Shown here: piece after piece, positions 32,841 through 41,526 of the stretch
Position numbering within the stretch: the stretch's first letter is position 1
Layout of the letters: each line of letters begins with the position of its first letter
From: an uncultured Clostridia bacterium
GTDB lineage: Bacteria > Bacillota > Clostridia > Christensenellales > Aristaeellaceae
Length of the DNA: 64,000 nt
Direction of reading: 5' to 3'
Assembly: GCA_947565865.1 (NCBI GenBank)
Contig: CANOHT010000007.1
Location: forward strand, 45,377-109,376
The notes under the pieces: model-generated
What the model saw: only the letters and a program-made list of their open reading frames with translations
Databases searched by the model: none
Told to the model about the DNA's origin: nothing
Program-made: the position numbers and the translations under genes

Positions 32841-34982
32841 ATGAAAAAACTGATCGTCTTATGCCTGCTGCTGATGCTGGCGGTATGCCCGGCTGCGGCG
32901 GAGGAAACGGAAACAGCGGCGGATCCCCGCATTCTGGCGGCGGAGAATGAACGTCTTGCGCTGTACCTGTCCGAGGACTATTGCGGCATCGAGGTGGAGG
33001 ATCGACAGACGGGCGTCACCTGGTCCTCCTCCATGAACGACCCCACCTTCGACGGCAAGCTGGCTGGCCTGAACCAGAAAAAGGCCAACTCGCTCCTGAC
33101 AGTCAACGTGACCAACCTGGAAAAGGGTGCGGGTTCCATCACCAACGCCGTGCTGCTCAATGATAAGGAGCTGTCGGCCAGCTATGAGCCCGTGGAAAAC
33201 GGTGTGCTGCTTCACTATGATCTGGGGGCGAACAAAATCGCCCTGGATGTCATGATCGTCCTGGAGGGCGAGGAAGTGGTGGTGCGGGTGCCCCGGGAGA
33301 GCATCCGCGCCTACGGGGACTTTTCCGTGGTGTCCATTGACATGATGCCTTATCTGTGCTCCGGTTCGGATAACGCCGACGGCTACCTGTTCTATCCGGA
33401 CGGCTGCGGCGCCATCATGGCCTTTGATGACTATGCGCACTTCTGCGAAAACACCCGGGTCTTCAATATCTATGGCAATATGGAGAAGGCCTCCCGGCTG
33501 CTGGACTTCTTCGGCCAGGAGGAGCCGGTGGTCATGATGCCGGTCTACGGCATCAGCATCGACGGCCACAGTCTCCTGGCGGTGATTGAGGACGGGGCCG
33601 AGACGGCTCGCGTCTCCGTCAACAGCTCCAACAAGATCGTGGCGCTGAACAACGTCTTCGCTAACTTTCAGTATCGCCGCGGCTTTGATGACCTGCGCGT
33701 CACCACGCGGCAAATCAAGACCTACGACAAAAAGGCCATGGATACCGACTACTCCCTCCGGCTGATGTTCCTGCCCGAAGGCCAGGACGGATACAGTGCC
33801 ATGGCCGTGGCCTACCGCGATTATCTGCTGAACGAAAAGGGGCTGGAGCGCCGGGTGAATGACCAGGCGCTGGCCGTTGACCTGTTCATGTCCGCGCCGG
33901 AAAAGGGACTGCTCTTCGATACCCAGCGCACCGTAACCACGCTGAGTCAGGCGGGCGAGATCCTGGACGCCATGAAGGAAGCGGGCGTGGGCGGCGCGCA
34001 GGTGTCCCTCAAGGGCTGGGCCCGAGGCGGCTACGGCATGACGCCGGATCGCCTGCCGGTGGAAGGCGCTGTGGGCAGCGCCAAGGAGCTGACCGCGCTG
34101 ATGGAAAAGGCTGCCGGCATGGACAGCGTGCTTTCCCTGACGGCCAACTTCGTGGAGGCCAACGCTGACAGCCGGGGCTATTCCAAGCGCAATGATGTTG
34201 TGTATCTGAGCAACTACGCCATCCTTACCGATCCGGAGGAGGAGACCTTCATCCTCAGCCCGGAAACGATCTACGCCAAGTTCGCCGCCTTCCGCAAGGA
34301 CGCGGCCAGGCTGGGCGTCACAGGGCTCCGGCTGGAGCGGATGGGGCAGTACATTGCCAACAACTATAACAATCCCCGCTACTGCGCCACGGCGCAGGGC
34401 CTGGAATACTACAAGCAAATCCTTGCTGAGGCCCGGGATGCCTTCGGGCATGTCAGCGCCCAGGGCGGCGCGGTATGGATGGCCCCCTATGTGGAGCTGA
34501 TGACCGAGGTGCCCTATCAGGACAGCGGCTTCCAGTTCACCACCGCCTCCGTGCCCTTCTACCAGATGGTGATGCACGGTGTACGGGACTTCACCGGCGA
34601 GCCGGGCAACCTGTCCAGCGACCTGGACCGCGAGGTTCTGCGGTGGGTGGAGATGGGCTATATGCCGTACTTTGAGCTGACCTACGGCGGTACGGAGGCC
34701 CTGATGTACACCAGCTACCAGAGCCTGTTCACAGCCCAGTACACGGCCTGGATGGATCAGCTGGCGCGCATCAGCAAGGCGTTTACCCAGGGCGACCTGG
34801 CTGAGCTTCGGACGGCGCTGATGATGTCCCATGAGCGCGTCGCTCCCGACGTGGCCAAGGTAGCCTACGACAACGGCATGACCGTGTATGTGAATTACAG
34901 CGAGCAGCCTGTCACGGTTGACGGACGGAGCATACCGGCCATGGACTATGTGGTGGTAAAGGAGGGACGACAGTCATGGTAA
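32841..34982 (+). CDS. Exported DUF5696 domain protein
   Basis: A 713-residue secreted protein with a signal peptide (LIVLCLLLMLAVCPAAAEE). Residues 40-300 look like a mutarotase-like beta-sandwich (LALYLSEDYCGIEVEDRQTGVTW, VVVRVPRESIRAYG, LFYPDGCGAIMAFD). Residues about 340-690 resemble a TIM barrel (GGAQVSLKGWARGGYGMTPDRLP, VLSLTANFVEANADSRGYSKRND, LRLERMGQYIANNYNNPRY). I assign it to DUF5696 by its layout and context. The architecture suggests a glycosidase-related enzyme or glycan-binding protein, but no catalytic pair is evident. AGGAGG six bases ahead favours the second of two adjacent ATGs. The end overlaps the next permease start by seven bases. Confidence 0.72.
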   Translation: MKKLIVLCLLLMLAVCPAAAEETETAADPRILAAENERLALYLSEDYCGIEVEDRQTGVTWSSSMNDPTFDGKLAGLNQKKANSLLTVNVTNLEKGAGSITNAVLLNDKELSASYEPVENGVLLHYDLGANKIALDVMIVLEGEEVVVRVPRESIRAYGDFSVVSIDMMPYLCSGSDNADGYLFYPDGCGAIMAFDDYAHFCENTRVFNIYGNMEKASRLLDFFGQEEPVVMMPVYGISIDGHSLLAVIEDGAETARVSVNSSNKIVALNNVFANFQYRRGFDDLRVTTRQIKTYDKKAMDTDYSLRLMFLPEGQDGYSAMAVAYRDYLLNEKGLERRVNDQALAVDLFMSAPEKGLLFDTQRTVTTLSQAGEILDAMKEAGVGGAQVSLKGWARGGYGMTPDRLPVEGAVGSAKELTALMEKAAGMDSVLSLTANFVEANADSRGYSKRNDVVYLSNYAILTDPEEETFILSPETIYAKFAAFRKDAARLGVTGLRLERMGQYIANNYNNPRYCATAQGLEYYKQILAEARDAFGHVSAQGGAVWMAPYVELMTEVPYQDSGFQFTTASVPFYQMVMHGVRDFTGEPGNLSSDLDREVLRWVEMGYMPYFELTYGGTEALMYTSYQSLFTAQYTAWMDQLARISKAFTQGDLAELRTALMMSHERVAPDVAKVAYDNGMTVYVNYSEQPVTVDGRSIPAMDYVVVKEGRQSW

Positions 34983-35872
34983 AGCCAAGCAAGCGAACGT
35001 CCCGCCGCCAGATGTCCATGACCAGGCGGCGGTCGCTGGAATCGCTGATTTTCCTGTCGCCGTGGATCGTCGGCCTGTGCCTGTTCTTCATCAGCCCGAT
35101 CTTTTCCTCCATCCGGCTGAGCTTTTCCGACATCGTGCAGATGAAGGGCTTCGTCATGGAATGGCGGGGGCTGCAGAACTACCAGCACATTTTCTTCTAT
35201 GACATCAACTTTGTTCCCATGTTTGTGCAGACGGTGACGGACACCCTGCTGAACATGCCCATCTGCATTGTCTTCTCCCTGGTCATTGCCATTCTGCTCA
35301 ACAGGAAAATGGTGGGCCGCGGCTTTTTCCGGGCGGCGTTCTTCATCCCGGTGCTGCTGGGTTCCGGCTATGTCATGAAGCAGATGCTGGGCATGGGCGC
35401 CGATGGCGCCACCATCACCACGGGCATCATGGTGCCCCAGCTCATTGCCGATCTTCTGGGTCACTCCATGACGGATTTCCTCCAGTCGGTGCTGGATCGC
35501 ATCACGGTGGTTTTGTGGAAGTCCGGCGTGCAGATCGTGCTGTTCCTGGCGGGTCTTCAGGGCATCTCATCCTCGCTGTACGAGGCTGCCCGGGTGGACG
35601 GCGCTACCGAGTGGGAAATGTTCTGGAAGATCACCCTGCCGATGATTTCTCCGGTGATCCTGATGAACGTGGTCTACACCATTGTCGCGTTCTTCACGGA
35701 CAGCACCAATCCCATTGTTGATTACATCTACAAGCAGAGCTTTTCCAATCCGCAGCAGTTTGCCCATGGCGCCGCGATGGGCTGGGTCTACTTCGCGTTT
35801 GCCTTTGCGCTGTGCGGCGTGTGCATCGGCGTACTGAGCAGATATGTATTCGTTTCGGGCGGAAAGGAGTGA
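34976..35872 (+). CDS. Second ABC sugar transporter permease (LacF type)
   Basis: A 298-residue permease with six spans, starting SLIFLSPWIVGLCLFFISPIFSS and containing the coupling motif YEAARVDGATEWEMFWKITLPMISPVIL. It overlaps the preceding stop by seven bases, so translation is coupled to the DUF5696 gene. Its own partner follows after four bases. It differs in sequence from the first permease pair and probably forms a separate channel fed by one of the next two binding proteins. Confidence 0.9.
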   Translation: MVKPSKRTSRRQMSMTRRRSLESLIFLSPWIVGLCLFFISPIFSSIRLSFSDIVQMKGFVMEWRGLQNYQHIFFYDINFVPMFVQTVTDTLLNMPICIVFSLVIAILLNRKMVGRGFFRAAFFIPVLLGSGYVMKQMLGMGADGATITTGIMVPQLIADLLGHSMTDFLQSVLDRITVVLWKSGVQIVLFLAGLQGISSSLYEAARVDGATEWEMFWKITLPMISPVILMNVVYTIVAFFTDSTNPIVDYIYKQSFSNPQQFAHGAAMGWVYFAFAFALCGVCIGVLSRYVFVSGGKE

Positions 35873-35876
35873 GACC

Positions 35877-36824
35877 ATGGCTGTCAAGAACATCAGTGCC
35901 AACGTGAAAAAGAACAGCAGCCATCGGCTTCGCTTTTTGCGGGACGGTATCCTGCGCCTGGGCTTCTACTTCCTGCTGGCTACGCTGAGCTTCGTATTCC
36001 TGTATCCCTTCATCAAGATGATTACCCAGTCCTTGATGACAGATGACGACCTCATCAACATCACCGTCAAGTGGCTGCCCTCTTCCATGACCTGGAGCAA
36101 TTACAGCATTGCCTACCGCAAGCTGCAGTTCGGCTCCTATGTGTGGAACAGCGCGCTGGTGGCGGTGCTGTCCACGGCGGGCCATGCCTTCTCCTGCGCC
36201 ATGACGGGCTACGCCTTCGCGCGGTACAAGTTCCGCTTCAAGGGGCCGCTGTTCGCCATGGTCATCCTCACCATGCTGGTGCCGGTGCAGACCATCATCT
36301 TTCCGCAGTACATGCAGTTCTCCAACTGGGGCTGGCTGAATTCCTACCTGCCCTTGGTGGTGCCCACCTTTCTGGGCTTCGGACTCAACGGTGGCTTCTT
36401 CATCTTCCTGTTCCGGCAGTTCTTCGCGGGGCTGCCCTATGAAATGGAGGAGGCCGCCCGGGTGGACGGCTGCGGCCCCATCCGCACCTACACCCACATC
36501 ATGCTTCCCATGAGCCAGTCCTCTTTGCTGGTGTGCGCGGTGCTTTCCCTGGTGTGGCATTGGAACGATTACTTTGAGCCCGGCATCTACATCACCGACG
36601 TGTGGCTGAAAATGCTGCCCAACCGCCTGCCCTCCCTGTACGCGGAGCTGAGCAAGGAAAACTACACCATGATTGCCAAGAACGACATTGAAGGTCTGAT
36701 TTTCAACGAGGCTATGCTGATGGCGGCAACCTTCCTGTGTATCGTTCCGATTCTCATCATGTACCTGATTCTGCAGCGCCGCTTCATGGAAGGCGTGGAG
36801 CGCAGCGGCCTGACTGGTATGTAA
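35877..36824 (+). CDS. Second ABC sugar transporter permease (MalG type)
   Basis: A 315-residue permease with the C-type features FYFLLATLSFVFLYPFIKMITQSLM and the EAA motif EEAARVDGCGPIRTYTHIMLPMSQ. The start at 35877 follows AAAGGAGTGAG; an in-frame start at 35844 would lie inside the previous gene. It completes the second permease pair. A binding protein gene follows after 72 bases, with no promoter visible between them. Confidence 0.9.
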   Translation: MAVKNISANVKKNSSHRLRFLRDGILRLGFYFLLATLSFVFLYPFIKMITQSLMTDDDLINITVKWLPSSMTWSNYSIAYRKLQFGSYVWNSALVAVLSTAGHAFSCAMTGYAFARYKFRFKGPLFAMVILTMLVPVQTIIFPQYMQFSNWGWLNSYLPLVVPTFLGFGLNGGFFIFLFRQFFAGLPYEMEEAARVDGCGPIRTYTHIMLPMSQSSLLVCAVLSLVWHWNDYFEPGIYITDVWLKMLPNRLPSLYAELSKENYTMIAKNDIEGLIFNEAMLMAATFLCIVPILIMYLILQRRFMEGVERSGLTGM

Positions 36825-36896
36825 GGCTCCTCATTGATGTCGGCAGCGAAAGCTGTTGAACATAAGGTTTACCCTATTAAAAAAGGAGGTTATCCC

Positions 36897-38522
36897 ATGA
36901 AAAAGTTCCTGGCTACCCTGCTTGCGCTGTCCATGCTGCTTGCCATGGCTGCGCCCGCGCTGGCGGACGACAAGCCCACTGTCACCTACCTGGTGCGCGG
37001 CGGCACGGCTGAGTACGAGCCCTACATCTACCCCGGCCTGGTTGGTCTGCTGAAGATTCAGGACATGGCTGGCGTCAACGTGGACTGGACCGTCGTGTGC
37101 GGTTCTGGCGACGAGATCAACGCCCAGTACCTGGCCATGATGGCTTCCGGCAACTATCCGGACATCATCCAGTGGCAGCACAACAATGATTACACCGGCG
37201 GCGTGTCCCAGATGTACGCTGACGGCATCATCATCGAGCTGAACGACGTCATCGACAAGTACATGCCCAACTACAAGAAGCTGCTGGAGGAGAACCCCCA
37301 TGTGGCCAAGACCCTGATGGACGACGAAGGCCGTTACCTGTACTTCACCGTCATCAACCCCCTGAACAGCGACCTGGAGAAGGTGGCCGTGACCTGGTGG
37401 GGCCTGATGATGCGTCAGGACTGGCTGGACAACGTCGGCATGGAAGCTCCCACCACCATTGATGAGTGGTACGAAGTGCTGACCGCCTTCAAGAACGGCG
37501 ATCCCAACGGCAACGGCGAACAGGACGAGATTCCCTTCGACGCTGGCTCCGCCGGCCTGCAGCTGTTCATGCCCGCCTTTGGCTTCCAGAGCGGCGTCTA
37601 TGTCGATCCCGAGACCGGCAAGGTTGCTTACGGCCAGTATGGCGAGAAGTACAAGGCTTACCTGGAGACCATGCAGAAGTGGTACGCCGAGGGCCTGATC
37701 CAGAACGTGTTCAAGGATGAGACCGGCGCTGCTGCTGATACCTCTGATGACAACATTTACGCTGACCTGGCCGGTTCCTGGAAGGGCCTGTCCAACTACT
37801 GGGAGCAGCGTCTGCCCCAGGTGATGGAAAAGAACCCCAACGCGGACTTTGTGGCTGTCCAGTGGCCTCAGTATGTGAACGGCTCCGGCGAGTTCTATGC
37901 TGATGACTACGGCATGGGCTATGGCGACCGTTACAGCGCCGTCATTTCCGTGGACTGCAAGAACGTCGAAGCCGCTGCCCGTCTGATCGACCAGATGTAC
38001 ACCGAGGAAGGCACCAACTGCACCACCTGGGGCACCATCGAAGGCGATCCCATCAACCCCGAATGGACCAGCGGCCACGGCACCTACACCGTCGATGAGA
38101 ACGGCGTGAAGCACGAGACCGAGTGGGCCAACCAGATGACCGAGAACTTCTACGATGGCGCGTTCGCCAACAAGTATCGCTACGCTATGTCTCATGTGTC
38201 CTTCCCCCGCTGGGGCGCTGCCGACTATCTGGCTGCCACCCGCGAGGAGCGGTATGTGAACTCCGCCATGATGTGGGCTCAGGCCTCCAATGCTCTGGAG
38301 TTCCCCAACGCGATCACCCTGAGCACCGACGCTCAGAAGACCGTTGCCGAGATCGAGAACATGGGCACCTACATCTCCGAGATGCAGTATAAGTTCATCA
38401 CCGGCGCCGAGCCTCTGACCAACTTCGACACCTACATGGACACCCTGCAGAAGATGGGCATCGAGGATCTGATCGCTCTGTATCAGGAAGCCTATGACAG
38501 CTTCAACAGCCGCGGCAACTAA
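36897..38522 (+). CDS. Extracellular oligosaccharide-binding protein
   Basis: The 541-residue protein has a signal peptide ending APALADDKP without a lipobox. The middle carries PTTIDEWYEVLTAFK, followed by a calcium-type DPNGNGEQDEIPFD loop, which is typical of large oligosaccharide-binding proteins of the LipO/YtcQ family, and later KYKAYLETMQKWYAEGLI. It is clearly paralogous to the protein encoded next (38719-40248). AAAAAAGGAGG precedes the ATG at 36897. It follows the second permease pair in the same transcription unit and is the likely ligand donor for it. Confidence 0.88.
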   Translation: MKKFLATLLALSMLLAMAAPALADDKPTVTYLVRGGTAEYEPYIYPGLVGLLKIQDMAGVNVDWTVVCGSGDEINAQYLAMMASGNYPDIIQWQHNNDYTGGVSQMYADGIIIELNDVIDKYMPNYKKLLEENPHVAKTLMDDEGRYLYFTVINPLNSDLEKVAVTWWGLMMRQDWLDNVGMEAPTTIDEWYEVLTAFKNGDPNGNGEQDEIPFDAGSAGLQLFMPAFGFQSGVYVDPETGKVAYGQYGEKYKAYLETMQKWYAEGLIQNVFKDETGAAADTSDDNIYADLAGSWKGLSNYWEQRLPQVMEKNPNADFVAVQWPQYVNGSGEFYADDYGMGYGDRYSAVISVDCKNVEAAARLIDQMYTEEGTNCTTWGTIEGDPINPEWTSGHGTYTVDENGVKHETEWANQMTENFYDGAFANKYRYAMSHVSFPRWGAADYLAATREERYVNSAMMWAQASNALEFPNAITLSTDAQKTVAEIENMGTYISEMQYKFITGAEPLTNFDTYMDTLQKMGIEDLIALYQEAYDSFNSRGN

Positions 38523-38559
38523 TCGCTGAGATTAGTAGAAGCCAAATAAGGCAGACCCA

Positions 38560-38596
38560 CGGGGGTCGTCGGGCGACCGGCGGCCCCTTTTTCCGC
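38560..38596 (+). terminator. Possible imperfect terminator after the binding protein gene
   Basis: GGGGGTCG, loop TCGGG and CGACC are followed by GGCGGCCCC and a T5 run. The pairing is broken by extra bases, so strength is uncertain. Confidence 0.45.
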
Positions 38597-38647
38597 ACGT
38601 CAGGCGCTTATTTTAAGGAAGGAGCCACATAAATTTTAGAAGGGCTT

Positions 38648-38700
38648 TTGTCTACGCCCGTGGTCATGTTATAATGAGGCATGACCACGGGCGTGGACAA
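38648..38700 (+). promoter_or_regulatory. Promoter embedded in a near-perfect 21-bp inverted repeat
   Basis: TTGTCTACGCCCGTGGTCAT.. (left arm 38648-38668) and its reverse complement at 38680-38700 match at 20 of 21 positions. The 11-base loop contains TATAAT (38670-38675), and TTGTCT at the left edge (38648-38653) sits 16 bases upstream as a candidate -35. The arrangement suggests an operator covering the promoter, or a strong hairpin at the start of the transcript. Confidence 0.65.
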
Positions 38701-38718
38701 AGAAGAGGGGTGCAAAGG

Positions 38719-40248
38719 ATGAAGAGGCGAATACTGGCCTTGCTGCTGACGGCGGCGTGTCTGGTGCTCACGGGCTGCCAGGGTCAGCCGGTGGAGGAAA
38801 AGGTGCAGATCACCTGGTACATGCGCACAGAGGATGTGGAACTGTACAATACCCTCAAGGGCATGGCGCGGATCGAGGAGGCCACCGGGGTGGATGTGGT
38901 GTTCCAGTCCCCGCCGGACAACAGCGAGGACGCCTTCAAAATGATGGTTGCCTCCGGCAAGCTGCCGGACGTTATCATGTGGGACTTTTCCGCCAGTACG
39001 GACCGCATGTATGAGGAAGGCACAGTCATCGACCTGACGGCGCTGATCGCCCAGTACGCGCCCAACCTCACCCGGATTTACGCCGAGCGCCCTGAGCTGC
39101 GCAGGGAGGTTGAGACGGCGGAGGGCAGGCTGTATTACTTCCCGTCCATCAATCCGCTGCTGACGGTGGAGGACGTCTGCCGCAAGAGCTATTCCGGGCT
39201 GATTCTGCGCAGGGATTGGCTGGATAAACTGGGCCTGGCCGTGCCGCATACCATTGATGACTGGTACGAGGTGCTCACGGCCTTCAAAAACCGCGATCCC
39301 AACGGCAACGGCTTCATGGACGAGATTCCCTTTGACGGCTGGGGACTGCCGTACTTTGCCCCGGCCTTCGGCGTGTTGAATACTTTCTGCGTCAAGGCCG
39401 ACGGCACCGTGGCCTTCGGCCCCATGGAGCAGGAATACAAGGCCTACCTGGAAACGATGAACAAGTGGTATGCCGAGGGGCTGCTGGGCAGTAACTGCCT
39501 CATACATTCCGACCAGTGGAAGACGGAGAACATCGTCAACGGCCTGACCGGCTCCTTCACCGGCCTGGACAACGCCTGGCGTTATTACCTGCCCGCGATG
39601 CGGGAGAACGACGCGGGCGCGAGCCTGACAGCGGTGCCTTGGCCGATGAACGCGGACGGCGTGCGCTATACCCCCCGGGCGGAGGCGGCCAGTCATATGG
39701 CGCTGCCGGTGACGGTGATTACCTCCGCCTGCAAGGATCCCGCCGCGGCTGTACGGTTCATTGATTACATGTATTCCGAGGAAGGGTCGGCGCTGCTGAC
39801 CTGGGGGATCGAGGGCGAGAGCTACATTGTGGCGGAGGACGGAAGGAAGCAGCTGACGGACGCGGCGCTCACCTTGGCGGAGGATGGATATCTGACGCTC
39901 CACCATTACGCCATTGGTCACACGGCTTTCCCCAAATACGACGGTGAATCCGTGGTGCTGGCTACCTACCCGGATGATCAGCTGGTGGCGGAAAAGACCT
40001 GGGCGGACGCTTCCACCGCGCTGATTTATCCCCCGGCCATCAACATGAGCGTGGAGGACAAAGCCTTTTGCGACAGCGTGATGGACGATGTGACCAACTA
40101 CATCACCGAGATGGAGCTGAAGTTCATCACCGGCGAGGAGCCGCTGAGCAACTTTGACGCCTTTGTGGCCCAGCTGGATCGCATGGGCGTGGGCAAGGCA
40201 CTGGACATCTACCGCAGGCAGTACGAAGCCTATCAGGCACGACAATAA
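38719..40248 (+). CDS. Oligosaccharide-binding lipoprotein
   Basis: A 509-residue lipoprotein precursor with lipobox LTGC (Cys at about residue 19). It is a paralogue of the preceding binding protein: HTIDDWYEVLTAFKNRDPNGNG and FMDEIPFDGW, then KAYLETMNKWYAEGLLG and FITGEEPLSNFDAF. Unlike its paralogue it is lipid-anchored. The start at 38719 follows GAGGGGTGCAAAGG. The gene has its own predicted promoter inside a long inverted repeat, and is followed after 14 bases by the enzyme genes, so it likely leads a second transcription unit running to 47455. Confidence 0.9.
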   Translation: MKRRILALLLTAACLVLTGCQGQPVEEKVQITWYMRTEDVELYNTLKGMARIEEATGVDVVFQSPPDNSEDAFKMMVASGKLPDVIMWDFSASTDRMYEEGTVIDLTALIAQYAPNLTRIYAERPELRREVETAEGRLYYFPSINPLLTVEDVCRKSYSGLILRRDWLDKLGLAVPHTIDDWYEVLTAFKNRDPNGNGFMDEIPFDGWGLPYFAPAFGVLNTFCVKADGTVAFGPMEQEYKAYLETMNKWYAEGLLGSNCLIHSDQWKTENIVNGLTGSFTGLDNAWRYYLPAMRENDAGASLTAVPWPMNADGVRYTPRAEAASHMALPVTVITSACKDPAAAVRFIDYMYSEEGSALLTWGIEGESYIVAEDGRKQLTDAALTLAEDGYLTLHHYAIGHTAFPKYDGESVVLATYPDDQLVAEKTWADASTALIYPPAINMSVEDKAFCDSVMDDVTNYITEMELKFITGEEPLSNFDAFVAQLDRMGVGKALDIYRRQYEAYQARQ

Positions 40249-40262
40249 GGAGGATTGGACGG

Positions 40263-41522
40263 ATGAACATTCGCAATTATGAGGCGCTCTCCCGGCAGGG
40301 AACGGACTGGACGGGGGCCTTCGCTCAGGCCATCGACGATTTGCGGCGGCAGGGCGGCGGTGTGCTGGATGTTCCCGCGGGGGAGTATCCCACCGGCTCT
40401 ATCCGGCTGGACAGCAACATGACCCTGAACATCGAGAGCGGCGCAGCGCTGCGCTTCCACCAGGATGAGAACGCCTACCCGCTCATTGAGCTGGAATTTG
40501 AAGGCATTGCCGGCTTGGTGCACCAGGCCTGCATTTACGCCCAGGACGCGGAGAACGTGATCGTCACCGGCTACGGCGTGGTGGACGGCCGGGGCTCCTA
40601 CTGGTGGGAGCGTCAGCGGGCGGGCAAGAATCCCTATCCCCGGCCCTACCTGGTGTGCTTTGCGAACTGCCGCCATGTGGTGCTGGAAAATGTGACGCTC
40701 ATCAATTCCCCGGCGTGGACGGTGCATCCTCTGCGCAGCCGGAATGTGACCGTGCGCGGGCTGAACATCAAAAACCCCTATGATTCCCCCAACACTGACG
40801 GCATCAACCCCGACGCCTGCCAGGATGTGCGCATCAGCGACTGCACCATCGACGTGGGCGACGACTGCATCGCCATCAAGTCCGGCACGGAAAAGACGCC
40901 CAATCGTCAGCCCTGCGAGCGGATCATCATCACCAACTGCCACTTCATGCACGGCCATGGCGGCGTGGTGCTGGGCAGCGAAATGAGCGGCGACATCCGC
41001 AATGTGGTGGTGTCCTCCTGTGTGTTCTACGAGACCGACCGCGGTATCCGCCTGAAGACCCGGCGCGGGCGCGGCGGCACGGTGGAGGGCATCCAGCTGG
41101 AAAACCTGGTGATGGAGAAGGTCATGTGCCCCTTCGTGTTCAATATGTACTACTTCTGCGGCTCGGACGGCAAGTTCAAGCATGTGTGGGACAAGGCGCC
41201 CTATCCCATCGCGGATACGACTCCGGCCCTGCGGGACGTGACCATCACCGGGGTGCGGGCGCGCCGCTGCACGGCCTGCGCGGGCTTCTTCTACGGTCTG
41301 GCGGAAATGCCGGTGGAGGGCGTGACCATGCAGGATGTGGTGGTGGAGATGACCCAGGACGGCCCGGCCGACCGGCCCGCCGCTATGGAGGGCTGCCCGG
41401 AAATGAAGGGCGCCGGCTTCTTCCTGCGCAACGCAAAGAACGTCGATCTGCGCGGCGTGAAGGTGCGGGGCGTTCAGGGACAATGGCTGGACATTGACAA
41501 CAGCGTGGAACTGGAGCAATAA
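40263..41522 (+). CDS. Glycoside hydrolase family 28, polygalacturonase-like
   Basis: The 419-residue parallel beta-helix protein carries the GH28 catalytic set: NTDG (residues 177-180), DD at 200-201 within VGDDCIAIKSG, GHGG with His at 232, and RLK at 263-265. GH28 enzymes hydrolyse alpha-galacturonosyl bonds in homogalacturonan or rhamnogalacturonan by inversion. There is no signal peptide, so it acts in the cytoplasm on imported oligomers; exo-action is therefore likely (inference). AAGGAGG precedes the start at a short distance. It is the first of five consecutive hydrolase and esterase genes. Confidence 0.92.
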   Translation: MNIRNYEALSRQGTDWTGAFAQAIDDLRRQGGGVLDVPAGEYPTGSIRLDSNMTLNIESGAALRFHQDENAYPLIELEFEGIAGLVHQACIYAQDAENVIVTGYGVVDGRGSYWWERQRAGKNPYPRPYLVCFANCRHVVLENVTLINSPAWTVHPLRSRNVTVRGLNIKNPYDSPNTDGINPDACQDVRISDCTIDVGDDCIAIKSGTEKTPNRQPCERIIITNCHFMHGHGGVVLGSEMSGDIRNVVVSSCVFYETDRGIRLKTRRGRGGTVEGIQLENLVMEKVMCPFVFNMYYFCGSDGKFKHVWDKAPYPIADTTPALRDVTITGVRARRCTACAGFFYGLAEMPVEGVTMQDVVVEMTQDGPADRPAAMEGCPEMKGAGFFLRNAKNVDLRGVKVRGVQGQWLDIDNSVELEQ

Positions 41523-41526
41523 GCGT

